Source: an uncultured Anaerolineales bacterium
GTDB taxonomy: Bacteria > Chloroflexota > Anaerolineae > Aggregatilineales > Aggregatilineaceae
NCBI GenBank assembly: GCA_937135955.1
Contig: CAKZOB010000041.1
Location: 62,001 to 126,000 of the forward strand
Length of the DNA stretch: 64,000 nucleotides
Direction: 5' to 3'
Shown here: positions 9,575 through 22,015 of the stretch, in pieces
Layout of the letters: each line of letters starts with the position of its first letter
Position numbering within the stretch: position 1 is the first letter of the stretch
The notes under the pieces: generated by a model
Database searches by the model: none
Told to the model about the DNA's origin: nothing
The model's input: the letters and a program-made list of their open reading frames with translations, nothing else
Position numbers and translations under genes: made by a program

Positions 9575-10912
9575 TCAGAAACGCTCATGGGCCATCGCTG
9601 CCGCGCGATATGCCTGCAGATCGATCACAATACCCTCGACGCGCGCCTGCTCGGCGGCGAAGGCCAGCAGATGGCTTTCCAGAGCCGAGCGAGCATCGGT
9701 GAGCGGAAGCTGTGTCCCCTCGCGTACGGCGCGCACGAAGGCAGCCATCAGCCCGGCGTCGCCGCCGCCATGTACCACGTGTGCGCCCAGGGGGTGCACG
9801 ACTTCAGTGCGCCCGGTCAGGTGATCGTGCACCTCGATGGTGTTGAGCATGTGCGTGAAGCGTGCTCCGAGCGTGCCGCGCGTGCCATCAATGCGTAGTG
9901 TGCGCCCTTCCAGGTGACTGTGCCCATGCATGATCAGCGTGGCCGAGCGACCCGACGCCGATTGCATGGTGACGACCTGATGATCCACCACGTCGTTGTC
10001 GCAGTGATAGACGCAGCGCCCATAGGGGCCTTCTTCCAGGGCGCGTCGCAGCACTTGCGGGCGCAGGTCGCCATGCGCCAGCACCGAAGCGGGCCAGTCC
10101 CGCTCGACCGAAAAGTCGTAGTAGGGGACGTCGGTCACGCCCACCGCCAGCGACCGCCAGGGGCGACGTTCCAGATAAATCGCCAGCGCGGAGAACGGGC
10201 ATTCCGCCTCGATAGGACAGCCGTCGGTGCAGCGCTCCGGCAGGTCGGGGCGCGGCGCGGCTTCGGGACGGAAGTGCAGCAGTGACCCGACCGAACTCAG
10301 GCGGACGAACGGTTCGCCCATCATCCAGTACATCAGGTCGAGATCGTGGCAGCATTTGGCCAGGATCATCGGGCTGGACTCGTCGGCGCGTCGCCAGTTA
10401 CCGCGTACGAAGCTATGCGCCATGTGCCAGTACACCACATTTTCGCGGTGCTCCAGCGTGACAATCTCGCCCAGCCGTCCTGCCTGAATGATCTGATACA
10501 CCTGGTTGAAGAAGTCCGAGTAGCGCAACACATGGCAAACCTGTAACATGTGCCCGCAGCTTTCCGATTCGTGGACGAGCGTCACGCAGTCGGGCAGGTT
10601 GGTCGCCATGGGCTTTTCCAGCAGCACATGATAGCCCCTTTGCAGAGCCGCAACTGCGGGGGCGACGTGCAGGTGATCGGGCGTGGCGATGATCACAGCG
10701 TCGGCCAGAGGAGGGCGTGCCAGCAAGTCCTCCCAACTGACAAAGCGGTGAGACGAGGGAATATCGTGCAGAGCGGCGAATTGCCCACGTCGCACGGCAA
10801 TCGGATCGGCGACAGCCACAAAAGATACTTCATCCGGGTGATCAAGTGCATACTTGCCATACGCGAATCCCCGATCGCCCGCTCCGATCAGGGCCAGCTT
10901 GACTGGGCACAT
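9575..10912 (-). CDS. Gfo/Idh/MocA family NAD(P)-dependent oxidoreductase
   Basis: This 445-residue dehydrogenase has an N-terminal Rossmann fold (GAGDRG at residues 10-15) and the family catalytic lysine motif EKP at residues 99-101. The C-terminal alpha/beta domain carries a Cys-rich insert (CTDGCPIEAECPF, about residues 224-238), seen in a subset of long family members. Such enzymes oxidise or epimerise sugars, inositols or glycosides. It sits downstream of rhamnulokinase and arabinofuranosidase genes on the same strand, so a role in processing plant-derived sugars is plausible. The 303-bp gap upstream, holding a dispersed repeat, suggests separate transcription. Substrate unknown. Confidence 0.85.
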   Translation of the reverse strand: MCPVKLALIGAGDRGFAYGKYALDHPDEVSFVAVADPIAVRRGQFAALHDIPSSHRFVSWEDLLARPPLADAVIIATPDHLHVAPAVAALQRGYHVLLEKPMATNLPDCVTLVHESESCGHMLQVCHVLRYSDFFNQVYQIIQAGRLGEIVTLEHRENVVYWHMAHSFVRGNWRRADESSPMILAKCCHDLDLMYWMMGEPFVRLSSVGSLLHFRPEAAPRPDLPERCTDGCPIEAECPFSALAIYLERRPWRSLAVGVTDVPYYDFSVERDWPASVLAHGDLRPQVLRRALEEGPYGRCVYHCDNDVVDHQVVTMQSASGRSATLIMHGHSHLEGRTLRIDGTRGTLGARFTHMLNTIEVHDHLTGRTEVVHPLGAHVVHGGGDAGLMAAFVRAVREGTQLPLTDARSALESHLLAFAAEQARVEGIVIDLQAYRAAAMAHERF

Positions 10913-11015
10913 GCTTTGCAGTTCTCCTTGCTATGTGAACGACGTTGCTCCCGTTGAAGTTGTCAGATAACTGCCGAGTATACCGGACTTTGCGGGCCAG
11001 GGGTATCGGCGACAC

Positions 11016-11132
11016 GGGGGTGCAAGCCCAGGTTGATAGCATCAAAAGCGCTTGCCGCTTTACCTCACCCCCAGCCTCGCTACGCTCGGCTTGGAGGCGC
11101 GCCAGCGCCGAGTGGGGGTGAGGTCAACCAGA
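11016..11132. repeat. Dispersed MITE-like element, copy 2 (type A core)
   Basis: The left part GGGGGTGCAAGCCCAGGTT resembles the inverted right end of copy 1. The core runs from TTTACCTCACCCCC to GGGGGTGAGGTCAAC with an internal arm GGCGCGCCAGCGCC. It lies in the 303-bp gap 10913-11215, in which I see nothing else firm apart from a lone TATACT box near 10979. The far right end is not recognisable. Confidence 0.5.
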
Positions 11133-11215
11133 AGATCACACCTGTGCTTACTTCTGCCTATGGTGGCCTTGACCCAGTTTCTCGGACACAGTAGAGCGGG
11201 GCAAGGTCAGCAGGT

Positions 11216-12700
11216 CTAAGCGGGGAGTAACGATACGATGTCTTTGAAGCGCTGATAGGCGTAGTCCCAGCCTTGCGCAGCGATGGGATCATAGCGTTTC
11301 AAAGCGGAGGAACGCCTGATCAAAGCCCGTGCTTCTTCGCGCGAATTCAGGTGCCCTGTCGCGATGGCCTGAACCGCCAGATTGCCCAACGTTGCGGCTT
11401 CTGCCGGCCCGGCGATGACCGGGCGATTCGTGGCATCTGCCGTCATCTGACACAGCAGTTCGTTCAGTGAGCCTCCCCCCACAATGTGAATAACCTCAAT
11501 GCTGTGCCCCAGCACTTCTTCTAGCTGCTCTAGCACTTGCCGATATTTCAGAGCCAGACTCTCAAAGATGCAGCGCAATATCGCCCCCTTATCGTTGGGG
11601 ACGTTTTGACCAGTCCGCGCACAGAATTCCCGGATGCGGGCAGGCATGTCACCAACCGTGCGGAAAAAAGGACTGTTCGGCTGCGGATCGATCAACGGCC
11701 CGAAGGGGGGCGCGGCGGCAGCTATCTCAACCAGATCGCGATCGGTAAACCGTTCACCACTGATGGCCCACCTGTCCTGGCACGCCTGAACCAGCCACAT
11801 CCCCAACACATTCTTGAGCAGGCGGAATGTCCCACCTATGCCCCCCTCATTCGTGAAGTTGTATTTCAGACTCTCCGGCGTGATCACGGGCGATTGAACT
11901 TCGGTTCCCACCAGCGACCACGTACCAGAACTGATATAAGCGAAGCGGTCCGTCTCAGCCGGAACAGCAGCAACAGCGGAAGCTGTGTCATGAGTCGCTA
12001 CGGCGATAACCGGCACAGCGGGGAACGCTGACATATCCTCAGGCTGGGCGTCGAGCGGCCCTAATATGGTTCCTGGAGGGACAACTTGCGGCAGGATATG
12101 GGTAGGAATCCCGAGTCGCCTCAGCAAGTCGTAGGTCCAGTCGCCCGCGTTGGGATCATAGAACTGTGTGCAGGTGGCACTGGTGAACTCGACCACCTGA
12201 CGGCCAGTCAACCAGTAGTTCAGCAGATCGGCTATGGTCAGGAAAGTCGCGGCATGGCGGAGCGCCGGAGCGTCTGCCACAACCAGCGCATAGAGCTGGT
12301 AGAGCGTGTTGATCTGCATAAACTGGATGCCGGTCCGGGCGTAGATCTCTTCACGGGGCACGATCTGAAATACACGTTCCATCATACCGTCGGTGCGTGT
12401 ATCTCGGTTATGGACCGGATTGTCCAGCAGCTTACCCCCTTCATCGAGCAAGGCAAAGTCCACCGCCCAGGTGTCCAGCCCAATGCTATCCAGAGGGAGA
12501 TCGCTTTGTATCCAGTTCTGGAGTCCCTCCAGTATCCCATGCCACAGATATAAAATATCCCAATAGAGAGTACCTCTCACTGGCACTGCCCGGTTAGGAA
12601 AGCGGTGGACAAGATCAAGCGTCAGCTTTCCTTCGCGCAGAGTACCAAGGATCGCGCGGCCCGCGGAGGTACCTATGTCGAACGCCAGAAATCGAGGCAT
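11216..12700 (-). CDS. rhaB: Rhamnulokinase (FGGY family)
   Basis: This 494-residue FGGY carbohydrate kinase phosphorylates L-rhamnulose at C1 using ATP in the cytoplasm. The N-terminal AFDIGTSAGRAILG matches the ATPase phosphate-1 loop. NEGGIGGTFRLLKNVLGMW is typical of RhaB rather than xylulokinase or glycerol kinase. VGGGSLNELLCQMTADA and GPAEAATLGNLAVQA are the C-terminal ATP-binding motifs. Length matches RhaB. No rhamnose isomerase (RhaA) or aldolase (RhaD) is in the window, so the exact ketose could differ. It lies 64 bp after an arabinofuranosidase gene on the same strand and probably shares a transcript with it. Confidence 0.82.
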   Translation of the reverse strand: MPRFLAFDIGTSAGRAILGTLREGKLTLDLVHRFPNRAVPVRGTLYWDILYLWHGILEGLQNWIQSDLPLDSIGLDTWAVDFALLDEGGKLLDNPVHNRDTRTDGMMERVFQIVPREEIYARTGIQFMQINTLYQLYALVVADAPALRHAATFLTIADLLNYWLTGRQVVEFTSATCTQFYDPNAGDWTYDLLRRLGIPTHILPQVVPPGTILGPLDAQPEDMSAFPAVPVIAVATHDTASAVAAVPAETDRFAYISSGTWSLVGTEVQSPVITPESLKYNFTNEGGIGGTFRLLKNVLGMWLVQACQDRWAISGERFTDRDLVEIAAAAPPFGPLIDPQPNSPFFRTVGDMPARIREFCARTGQNVPNDKGAILRCIFESLALKYRQVLEQLEEVLGHSIEVIHIVGGGSLNELLCQMTADATNRPVIAGPAEAATLGNLAVQAIATGHLNSREEARALIRRSSALKRYDPIAAQGWDYAYQRFKDIVSLLPA

Positions 12701-12764
12701 GGGTTCACCTGCCCTCGAGAAACTGCATCGGTGGCGTCAAATCATAGAAGAGGACGGATGACCA

Positions 12765-14255
12765 TCACATGGCGACCTCGATCGCCGTAAATGACAGCGG
12801 CGGCAGGTTGAGGGGCATTGTGCTGTCGCTGATAGAAGGTGTCTTGATCCTGCGCGCCACGATGCAATCTGGATTCTCGAAGCTATTGACGGCTTTCGGG
12901 TCGGTTCCGGCAATTTGATAGGCCGCCGTCACCCGGGTCGGCGTCAGCGCTTGCCAGCGCACATCAACGGTCACGCTGTCGGTTTGGCTTCGATTGACGA
13001 TGAAGATGGCACCGGTTCCTGTTTCCGCGTTGTATGATGACGACACATCCAGAACCGGCACGTCACCGAACTGGCGCGTCTCGACCAGTGGGGCCTTGAC
13101 GGCGACATCCAGCGCCACGCCTGACGCCATCCGGCTAAACAGCATGACCGGATAGTAGGTCGTCTGTTTGAGCAAGCTGTCCCGCGTGGTGATGATCGGG
13201 GAAATTGTGTTGACGATTTGCGCCAGGCACGCGATCTTCAGCACCTCAGACTTGCGCAGGAACACGTTCATCCACTGCGCAACAACCAGCGCGTCTTCCA
13301 GGTTATAAATTTCCTCGCTCAGATGCGGCGCTTCCGTCCAGCCCCCATCGCCGCTGCGATCTTTGTACCAGACATTCCATTCATCCCACGATAGATACAC
13401 ATTGTGTTTCGAGCGCGTTTTGGCCTTAACGTAGCGCAAGACACCCGCCAGTGTATCAACACAATTCTCGAAGTCTACACTGAGCGCCAGGTAGCTGGCG
13501 GTGTCGTCGTCGTAATTCGTGGCATAGTAGTGCATCGAATGATAGTTGACATGTTCCCACGCGATCTCAAGCGTTATGCGATCCCAGTCAGGATAGGTTG
13601 GCATCCGCGCGTGAGATGAGCCGCACAACACGGTTTCGATTGAAGGGTCGTGCCAGCGCATCATTTTGGCGGCTTCTAACGCTTTCTTGCCATATTCGGG
13701 GGCGTCCAGGTGTCCGATCTGCCAGGGACCGTCCATCTCGTTGCCGAGACACCAGTATTTCACCCCATAAGGTTCGGGGTGACCATTGCGGGCGCGCAGA
13801 TCGCTATAAGCTGTACCAACCGGCGCGTTGCAGTATTCGACAAGATTGGCAGCATCCTGGATGGTGCCGGTGCCCATGTTGACGCCCAACATTGGCTCGG
13901 CGTTCAGTTCCCGGCAGAAGTGCATAAACTCGTCTGTGCCAAATTGGTTGGTTTCGATGGCCTTCCAGGCGAGGCTACGGCGGCGCGGACGCTGGTCTTT
14001 GGGGCCGATGCCGTCTTCCCAGTGATAGCCGCTGAGAAAATTGCCGCCGGGATAGCGGATAGAACGCAGGTTGAGGTCGCGCAGTGCGGCCAGGACATCC
14101 CGGCGCAATCCGTATTCATCGGCATGGGGCGACGCCGGATCGTAGATGCCTTCATAAATGCACCGCCCCATATGTTCCGCAAACCCGCTGAAGAGCAACG
14201 GCGAAATGGTGCTGATAACCCGGTTTGTGTCCAGGTACACAGTAGCTTGTGCCAT
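12765..14255 (-). CDS. abfA: Alpha-L-arabinofuranosidase, GH51
   Basis: This 496-residue cytoplasmic glycosidase releases arabinofuranose from short arabinoxylan or arabinan oligomers. The acid/base Glu is in [10 protein letters not shown] (E173) and the nucleophile Glu is in [10 protein letters not shown] (E292), the canonical GH51 pair. A C-terminal beta domain follows. I start at 14255, where MAQATVYLD follows GAGGGACT; the longer frame to 14351 adds an unlikely extension. No signal peptide is present, matching intracellular action on oligosaccharides brought in by the ABC importer encoded immediately upstream. GH51 also includes some endoglucanases, but the arabinofuranosidase pattern is clear. 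Confidence 0.9.
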   Translation of the reverse strand: MAQATVYLDTNRVISTISPLLFSGFAEHMGRCIYEGIYDPASPHADEYGLRRDVLAALRDLNLRSIRYPGGNFLSGYHWEDGIGPKDQRPRRRSLAWKAIETNQFGTDEFMHFCRELNAEPMLGVNMGTGTIQDAANLVEYCNAPVGTAYSDLRARNGHPEPYGVKYWCLGNEMDGPWQIGHLDAPEYGKKALEAAKMMRWHDPSIETVLCGSSHARMPTYPDWDRITLEIAWEHVNYHSMHYYATNYDDDTASYLALSVDFENCVDTLAGVLRYVKAKTRSKHNVYLSWDEWNVWYKDRSGDGGWTEAPHLSEEIYNLEDALVVAQWMNVFLRKSEVLKIACLAQIVNTISPIITTRDSLLKQTTYYPVMLFSRMASGVALDVAVKAPLVETRQFGDVPVLDVSSSYNAETGTGAIFIVNRSQTDSVTVDVRWQALTPTRVTAAYQIAGTDPKAVNSFENPDCIVARRIKTPSISDSTMPLNLPPLSFTAIEVAM

Positions 14256-14308
14256 CTCGGAGTCCCTCATTATGAAAGAATTTCCCGCGAAAACCGATAG
14301 GTGGCAGC

Positions 14309-14336
14309 AGAATAGCGCAGCGACACTTTTAATCAA
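14309..14336 (-). promoter_or_regulatory. Possible promoter for the arabinofuranosidase gene
   Basis: On the minus strand, TTGATT is followed after 16 bp by TATTCT, about 50 bp before the GH51 start. It would allow expression independent of the ABC operon. Moderate match only. Nothing else is seen in the 14256-14488 gap. Confidence 0.35.
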
Positions 14337-14488
14337 TTGCCAGTATGTCACACGCTAGCCTGAAACGACCACCTGTATCCACGTGTTTGGTGCGACGATA
14401 TCTTCGTGACCCGCTGCCGCAACAACAGGAACGAGACAAAATGAAGAGCAGGAATAGTCACCCGTACAGAATAATCACCTGCTTGCGG

Positions 14489-15508
14489 TCAGGGTTGCGC
14501 TTCAGCCGCGGCTTTCTCACCGCGTTCCGAATACAAATAGCACTTCACCATTTGTTGGCCGACCTGTACATTCGGCGGATCAGCCTCCCGGCAGATATCC
14601 ATCACTTTGGGGCAGCGGCCCGCAAACTTGCACCCGATTCTTCCATACTCTTTGACTTCGGTTGCTCCAAGCTCAATGTGTCTTGCCCATGTTTCGCGTT
14701 TTTGGGGGGCAGGCTCAGGAACCGATTCCTTCAACAACTGTGTATACGGGTGTGCAGGCCGTTCCAGGACATCCTCAACGGGGCCCATCTCAACAATGTA
14801 CCCGCGCAGCATGATGGCAATCCGATCGCTGATGTAGTAAGCGGTTGCCAGATCATGGGTGATGTAAAGGACGCTGACCCCCTTCTCGTCTCGCAGTTTT
14901 CGAAACAGGTTCACGATCTCCATGCGCAAAGAGGCATCAACCATCGAGACGGGTTCGTCCGCCAGAATCAGCCTGGGCTGTGAGATCAGCGCCCGTGCTA
15001 CCGACACTCGTTGAATCTGTCCTCCGGAAAGTTCATGCGGATAACGCTGCCTCACTTCATCCAGCGATAACCCCACATTGCGCAGAGCATCATCCACCAC
15101 CCGGGCTGCATCGCGATCGTTTGACGCCATCTTAAAGTTATTGGCCGTATCGAACAGGTACGCCTCGACCCGCCGCAATGGGCTGAAGGTTTCAAACGGG
15201 TTTTGAAAGACCGGTTGGACTTTCTTCATGAACTCGATGAACTCGGATCGCTTACGAATAGTTGACACATCACGGCCTTCAAACAGCACTCTGCCCGCTG
15301 TGGGTTCAAGATCGCGAAGCAACACGCGAGAGAGCGTGGTTTTGCCACTCCCGCTTTCACCAGCCAGGGTGAATATTTCCGGCTTGTTGCTCTCCAGGGA
15401 GAAGGAAACATCATTCACCGCCGTGAGAAAGGTGCCTCCCAACAGGCCACCGATGTGGAATTTGACCGTCACGTGCTGTACATCCAGCAACTTTTCGCTT
15501 GTGCTCAT
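14489..15508 (-). CDS. Dpp/Opp-type ABC transporter ATP-binding subunit 2
   Basis: This 339-residue ATPase is the second of the paired nucleotide-binding subunits of a peptide/oligosaccharide importer. It has Walker [10 protein letters not shown], signature [15 protein letters not shown], Walker B LILADEP, and the C-terminal Cys-containing oligopeptide-transporter tail ([16 protein letters not shown]). I start at 15508 (MSTSEKLL), which overlaps the upstream stop by four bases (ATGA); the longer frame would run deep into the previous gene. The full operon order, read in the minus direction, is binding protein, two permeases, two ATPases. Confidence 0.88.
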   Translation of the reverse strand: MSTSEKLLDVQHVTVKFHIGGLLGGTFLTAVNDVSFSLESNKPEIFTLAGESGSGKTTLSRVLLRDLEPTAGRVLFEGRDVSTIRKRSEFIEFMKKVQPVFQNPFETFSPLRRVEAYLFDTANNFKMASNDRDAARVVDDALRNVGLSLDEVRQRYPHELSGGQIQRVSVARALISQPRLILADEPVSMVDASLRMEIVNLFRKLRDEKGVSVLYITHDLATAYYISDRIAIMLRGYIVEMGPVEDVLERPAHPYTQLLKESVPEPAPQKRETWARHIELGATEVKEYGRIGCKFAGRCPKVMDICREADPPNVQVGQQMVKCYLYSERGEKAAAEAQP

Positions 15509-16497
15509 ACAGAGTCCTCCTTGAAGAGGTGGCAGGCCACGCGATGACGCTCTTTGACCGTGACCAAATCTGGCACCACGGTTCGGCACTCGTCCATCAC
15601 GTGTGGGCAGCGGGGATGAAACCGACACCCTCCCGGAGGATTGGCAAGGTTTGGCGGCGAACCGCCCAGACTCGTTCTAGTCGTTTTTTCACCGATCATG
15701 GGCAGTGAGTTGATTAAGTGTTGGGTATATGGGTGGAGCGGGGCGTTGAAGATGCTCTCGGTCGGTGCCTCTTCGGCTATCCGGCCCGCGTACATGATCA
15801 TCATCCGGTCGGTCACGTTAGCATGCACTGCCATATCATGGGTGACCAGCAGGACGGTATTCTTGCTCATGGCCTGGATGTCCTTGATCATGTGTAAAAC
15901 CCCGCGCTGCACAACGACATCCAGGGCAGTAGTCGGCTCATCGGCAATGATCAAGGCCGGCTGGAACACAGTTGCCAGCGCGATGGCAACCCGTTGACGC
16001 ATGCCGCCGGAAAGCTGGTGCGGATAAGCGTTGAGCACGTCGGTCGGGAGTCCGAGCCGGTTGATATGGGCGCGCGTTTGTTCGAGGAATTTCTTTTTGT
16101 CTGTGATGCCCTCGTGGGTACGAACAATATCCTCGAAGGTCTTGATCACCTTACGTACCGGGTTGAGGACACTCATCGAGCCTTGCATCACGTAGGAGAT
16201 CTGCTTCCAGCGGACGTTACGGCGCAGTTCATCCTCGGAAATCTGCAGCATATCAACCTGATATCCATTAAAGTTGTAGATCACACTCCCTTCGAGAACC
16301 TTTAAGGGGTGTTTGATATTCCCTGAGATCACTTTGATCAGGGTGGTTTTGCCACAGCTCGACTCGCCCGCTACACCGTAGATCTCATTCGGAAACAGAT
16401 CAAAAGAAATTCCGTCAACTGCCTGTACGGTCCGGGAGATTCCATACGCCTCAGTTTGGTAATACGCGCGGAGGTTTCGCACACTCAACAAGGTCAC
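15505..16497 (-). CDS. Dpp/Opp-type ABC transporter ATP-binding subunit 1
   Basis: This 330-residue ATPase has Walker [10 protein letters not shown], signature [15 protein letters not shown], Walker [13 protein letters not shown] and the family C-terminal motif ([17 protein letters not shown]) that in some relatives coordinates an iron-sulfur cluster. It pairs with the next subunit to power uptake at the inner face of the membrane. It starts three bases after the stop of the second permease gene and overlaps the next ATPase by four bases, showing tight coupling. Serine replaces the usual third residue in Walker A (GESSCGKTT), which is tolerated. Confidence 0.88.
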   Translation of the reverse strand: MTLLSVRNLRAYYQTEAYGISRTVQAVDGISFDLFPNEIYGVAGESSCGKTTLIKVISGNIKHPLKVLEGSVIYNFNGYQVDMLQISEDELRRNVRWKQISYVMQGSMSVLNPVRKVIKTFEDIVRTHEGITDKKKFLEQTRAHINRLGLPTDVLNAYPHQLSGGMRQRVAIALATVFQPALIIADEPTTALDVVVQRGVLHMIKDIQAMSKNTVLLVTHDMAVHANVTDRMMIMYAGRIAEEAPTESIFNAPLHPYTQHLINSLPMIGEKTTRTSLGGSPPNLANPPGGCRFHPRCPHVMDECRTVVPDLVTVKERHRVACHLFKEDSV

Positions 16498-16500
16498 GGA

Positions 16501-17358
16501 TTACCCTCCAATCAAGCGCAAGCGAGTCCGCGGATCGATGTACTCGTTGATGCTCGTGAAAAGCAAGTACAGACCGAGGAACAGAACAGCCGTCACCAGG
16601 GCTGGCGCGGTGATCCACCACCACACGCCGGCCACCAATGCCCCGTGCTGATTAGCCCAAAAGAGGGCAGTGCCCAGGGTCGGAGTGGACAAGTCCGAAA
16701 GCCCAAGGACACTCAGAGTGACTTCCATGCCCATTGACCACAGAAGATTGTTGAGGGTGGTAGCGAATACGATCGGCAACACAAAGGGAAGATGCTCGTG
16801 GATCGTGATCCAAAAGCTATTGGTTCCGGAATAGACCGCCGTGCGGGTGAAGGAGCGCTCCCGCAAACTCAGCACCTGCGAGCGAATCAGGCGGGCGTCA
16901 AATGACCAGCCGAAAAGCCCCAGGATAATCGCGAGGTTTAGCAGGTTCATGCTTTCGCGCAGCAGAAAACTCAGCAAGATCAGGATGGGGAGCAGGGGCA
17001 AGACCACGAAGGTGTCGCTGATCGCCATCAGCACCCTGTCAATCCATCCCCCGCGGTACCCGGCAGTCAAACCCACCAGGATAGAAATCACCCGCGAGAT
17101 GATCGCCGTCACTACCCCTACGTAAAGCGAATTGCGCACGGCAAAAGTCAACCACCAGAAGAGGTCCTGTCCTCGAGAGGTCGTACCGAAAGGGTGTTCC
17201 CAGGATGGAGGCAGGTCCCAGGGCACCACAAAGGACTTGCTTGGATCATAGGGGGAGTCGTAGGACAGAAAAATCATCACTGCCACGCCTCCCAGGAGAA
17301 TAGTCGCGATCCGAAAGCGACTATCATATCTGAGGAGATCGCGCAAAACCCTGAGCAT
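16501..17358 (-). CDS. Dpp/Opp-type ABC transporter permease 2 (DppC-like)
   Basis: This is a 285-residue permease with about six membrane helices. It has the N-terminal DppC-like extension, including [15 protein letters not shown], and a cytoplasmic EAA-like coupling loop around [22 protein letters not shown] start at 17358 (MLRVLRDLL), preceded by AGAGAGGA; this leaves a 10-bp gap after the first permease, whereas the longer frame overlaps it. It forms the channel with the DppB-like protein. Confidence 0.87.
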   Translation of the reverse strand: MLRVLRDLLRYDSRFRIATILLGGVAVMIFLSYDSPYDPSKSFVVPWDLPPSWEHPFGTTSRGQDLFWWLTFAVRNSLYVGVVTAIISRVISILVGLTAGYRGGWIDRVLMAISDTFVVLPLLPILILLSFLLRESMNLLNLAIILGLFGWSFDARLIRSQVLSLRERSFTRTAVYSGTNSFWITIHEHLPFVLPIVFATTLNNLLWSMGMEVTLSVLGLSDLSTPTLGTALFWANQHGALVAGVWWWITAPALVTAVLFLGLYLLFTSINEYIDPRTRLRLIGG

Positions 17359-17368
17359 AGTTCCTCTC

Positions 17369-18382
17369 TTATTGGTAACGCACCCGCGGGTCGAAGAGTG
17401 GATAGAGTAAATCAATGAGGAAAACAGCAGTAGCGACCCCGATGATTGAGTAAATGGTGATGCCCATGATCATTGAGTAGTCGTTACTGTAGACGGCTCT
17501 TATGGCCAGACTACCGACGCCGGGGTAACCGAAGACGACCTCCATGATGAGAGCGCCGCTGAAGACCGTTCCGAGCGACATGGCCAGTGCTGTGAGTTGC
17601 GGCAGCATGGCGGTGCGCATAATGTATTGGACGAGGATATTTCTCTTCTTCAGCCCGACGATTTCGGCATACACCACATAGTCTTCAGAGATAATGTTGG
17701 AAGTGAGCGATTTCATGCCGACAAACCAGCCCCCAAACCCCACCAGTATCAGGGTGGCTGCCGGGAGCACAGAATGCTCGAGGTAGGTCAAGATAAAGTC
17801 GAGGGAAGACCAATCAGGACGAGTCCCGATCGGGTAGGCTCCACTGAATGGGAAGATCGGGATGAAATACGAAAACACTACGAGCAGCACGATGGCCACG
17901 ATGTAGTAAGGAATCGAGCGGACTACCTGACCCAGCACCTCGACCACGTTCAACGCTTTGTTCTCAGGATAATAGCTGGACAGCGCGCCGAAAAAGTTGC
18001 CGAATATCCACGAGATAATCAAGGCGGGGATCAACAGCCTGAGGGTGTACGGCAAAGCCTGACCAATCATTTCGGACACCGGGGTCGGGAAATTTCCCAG
18101 CGAAGGGCCGAGATCGCCCCGGAACAAACGGCTCCAAAACGCGAAATACTGCTCGACCGGACTGCCTGACAGCCCATACAGTTCTGTCAGTGCGGCGCGC
18201 ATTGCTTCGATAGCGTCGGGGTCGAGGGAGCTTCCCCTGGCTATCATCATGGATACCTGCGCCTCGACCGGGTTAGTGGGGGCGAGCCTGGGAATGATAT
18301 AAGTAAGCGTGATCCCGACAAAGATCAGCGTCAGGTACTGAATGATGCGTGGAATCAAATACCTGAGGACGAATTTTCGCAT
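17369..18382 (-). CDS. Dpp/Opp-type ABC transporter permease 1 (DppB-like)
   Basis: This 337-residue inner-membrane permease has the N-terminal helix typical of DppB, followed by a large external loop and five further helices. The coupling loop shows [20 protein letters not shown]. It is separated from the upstream substrate-binding protein gene by 156 bp that contain a terminator-like hairpin, a common way to express more binding protein than channel. It is tightly coupled to the downstream permease. Confidence 0.88.
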   Translation of the reverse strand: MRKFVLRYLIPRIIQYLTLIFVGITLTYIIPRLAPTNPVEAQVSMMIARGSSLDPDAIEAMRAALTELYGLSGSPVEQYFAFWSRLFRGDLGPSLGNFPTPVSEMIGQALPYTLRLLIPALIISWIFGNFFGALSSYYPENKALNVVEVLGQVVRSIPYYIVAIVLLVVFSYFIPIFPFSGAYPIGTRPDWSSLDFILTYLEHSVLPAATLILVGFGGWFVGMKSLTSNIISEDYVVYAEIVGLKKRNILVQYIMRTAMLPQLTALAMSLGTVFSGALIMEVVFGYPGVGSLAIRAVYSNDYSMIMGITIYSIIGVATAVFLIDLLYPLFDPRVRYQ

Positions 18383-18400
18383 AGAGAGTACATCCTTTCT

Positions 18401-18447
18401 AAAAAACCTCCACTGCGATCGCTGGTGTAGGCAACCGCAGTGGAGGT
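18401..18447 (-). terminator. Intercistronic terminator/attenuating hairpin after the binding-protein gene
   Basis: On the minus strand a perfect 12-bp stem (ACCTCCACTGCG and its complement, 18436-18447 with 18406-18417) is followed by a run of six T. It lies between the binding protein and permease genes of one operon, so it likely reduces rather than stops read-through. Confidence 0.7.
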
Positions 18448-18538
18448 GTCACTCGTTAGTACTGCTGGCCTGCCCCACTTGCTGCGTTCAATGCCTTAGG
18501 ACCGAGTCAATGATCGGCGCGATCCTCGCAGCGGGCAG

Positions 18539-20482
<1,944 letters not shown>

Positions 20483-20570
20483 TTTTTCCTCCATTATATT
20501 AGGGATATTAGAGACAGAGAGAGAAGGGTTGACAAAGGGGCCTCCAGCAATGCTCAAGACATGCATTCAC

Positions 20571-20593
20571 TAAACAAATGCGAACTTTGTTTA
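20571..20593. promoter_or_regulatory. Probable LacI-family operator at the importer promoter
   Basis: TAAACAAA and TTTGTTTA form perfect 8-bp arms separated by 7 bp, about 90-110 bp before the binding-protein start. These are the same half-sites as in the operator at 20716-20734 but in the inside-out arrangement. No clean -35/-10 pair was found for the importer on the minus strand. Confidence 0.5.
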
Positions 20594-20683
20594 GAAAATG
20601 CTTGACCTATGGTATCCGGCTTATATACATTCAGATAGCCATGTTTGTGCTTCATTTTAAGATGTTCCGCAAAATTTGTCAAT

Positions 20684-20711
20684 TTGTCAGGTTATCGAAT
20701 CGCTGTATAAT
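20684..20711 (+). promoter_or_regulatory. Sigma70-type promoter of the LacI-family regulator
   Basis: TTGTCA, a 16-bp spacer and a perfect TATAAT precede the regulator start by 43 bp. The predicted transcription start falls inside the operator at 20716-20734. Confidence 0.65.
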
Positions 20712-20715
20712 TTTG

Positions 20716-20734
20716 TTTTGTTTAGTAAACAAAA
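20716..20734. promoter_or_regulatory. Palindromic operator at the regulator promoter
   Basis: TTTTGTTTA-G-TAAACAAAA is a perfect 19-bp odd-centred palindrome immediately downstream of the -10 box. It is the expected form and place for autorepression by the LacI-family protein that follows. Confidence 0.65.
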
Positions 20735-20753
20735 GCGCCAACGGAAACAAACA

Positions 20754-21767
20754 ATGAACAAATCAAAAGCAACCATGCGTGACATTGCCTCAGCGGCTGG
20801 GGTATCGGTGACCACCGTTTGGATGGTCATTCACAACAAGCCGGGAATCTCTCCCCATACCGCAGAGAAGGTCTGGTCAGTCATCAATGACCTGGACTAT
20901 AGGCCTCGTAAGCCCGCTGGCAGTTCGCCGGATGCGGTGGCGCTCTTGATCGAACAGTCGTCAATCCCGGCGATCAGCGATGTCTTCTATGGCGATGTAA
21001 TTCGGGGGGTTCAGTCGGAAGCCGAACGCTTAGGGATGCGCGTGGTCCTCTCAGTTTTTGATCGGAACAAGCGAGGCTTTGATCTTAATGGGCTGATCCA
21101 CGACGTTCAGGGGGTGGTTGTTGCCAATGACGGCGACCTACCCGCCCAGACGGTGCTACAACTGAAGGCGCGGAATATACCCATAGTACTGATAGAGAGT
21201 TATATCGCCGGCCATGACCTTCCCTGTGTGCTGGGCGATAACTTCATGGCAGGGTACCAGATCACGAAACACCTGCTGAACCTCGGTCACCGCGATATCG
21301 CCGTCTTGAAGGGGCCGTCCAAATACAGCAGCCTGGTGGATCGCCTGCGCGGGTGTATGGCCGCGATGGCCGAGGAACACTTGCTCTTCCCGCCGGAGTG
21401 GATGCCAGAACCCCTATCCGGTCATCCGCTCAAGGGGTATGTGCAGATGAAGCAGATTCTGGCATTGGACCGCCGCCCAACGGCGGTGATTGCCATCAGT
21501 GATAAGACCGCTATTGGCGCGATGGACGCTATTCGGGAAGCGGGATTGCGCATCCCTGAGGATATCGCCATTGGGAGTATTGACAATACCAAGGAAAGCC
21601 AGTTTACACGCCCCCCGCTCACGACGGTTCATATTCCGAAATACGAAATCGGCATGCTGGCCATGCAAAAACTCAATCGCATCATCAGGGGCGAGGACCC
21701 GACCGTATTCAAGAGTGTGGTCTATAGCCAGCTCATCGTGCGCAAATCCTGTGGTTCGGCGCGTTAG
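20754..21767 (+). CDS. LacI/GalR family transcriptional regulator
   Basis: This 337-residue repressor has an N-terminal helix-turn-helix (MRDIASAAGVSVTTVWMVIH, about residues 8-27) and hinge (YRPRKP), followed by a periplasmic-binding-protein-like sensor domain (about 62-335). I start at 20754 rather than 20676, because the shorter start gives a standard LacI N-terminus and the upstream codons overlap the promoter and operator. It is divergent from the importer/GH51/rhamnulokinase block, and its half-site recurs on both sides, so it most likely controls that block and itself in response to a sugar. The inducer is unknown. Confidence 0.87.
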   Translation: MNKSKATMRDIASAAGVSVTTVWMVIHNKPGISPHTAEKVWSVINDLDYRPRKPAGSSPDAVALLIEQSSIPAISDVFYGDVIRGVQSEAERLGMRVVLSVFDRNKRGFDLNGLIHDVQGVVVANDGDLPAQTVLQLKARNIPIVLIESYIAGHDLPCVLGDNFMAGYQITKHLLNLGHRDIAVLKGPSKYSSLVDRLRGCMAAMAEEHLLFPPEWMPEPLSGHPLKGYVQMKQILALDRRPTAVIAISDKTAIGAMDAIREAGLRIPEDIAIGSIDNTKESQFTRPPLTTVHIPKYEIGMLAMQKLNRIIRGEDPTVFKSVVYSQLIVRKSCGSAR

Positions 21768-21816
21768 TGCAGGTTGGGTGCATCTGCGGTACAACCGGGC
21801 TTCTTGGCAAACACCC

Positions 21817-21999
21817 TCAAGATGCGCATTGGCGATCTCGACGGGGTACTCGCCCGCCTGCGATCTGGTGCACGCGCTGGGTAGAAATGCCAATCTCGCG
21901 GGCAATGCGCAGAATGGGTTCGCGCGTTTCTGCCATGGGCAAGCTACCAGTGAAAACCAGCCCTCGAATTCCTGTAGAATGAGGGTGAGAGGCGGTCAC
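21817..21999 (-). pseudogene. Possible decayed ORF between the regulator and radical SAM genes
   Basis: A 60-codon minus-strand frame contains AREIGISTQRVHQIAGG. The protein-like pattern seems to continue in another frame (YPVEIANAHLEG) after a GGGCGG stretch, as if frameshifted. I do not recognise the family. This is the only hint of content in the 248-bp gap 21768-22015. Confidence 0.2.
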
Positions 22000-22015
22000 A
22001 GACGATCTTCCTGCA

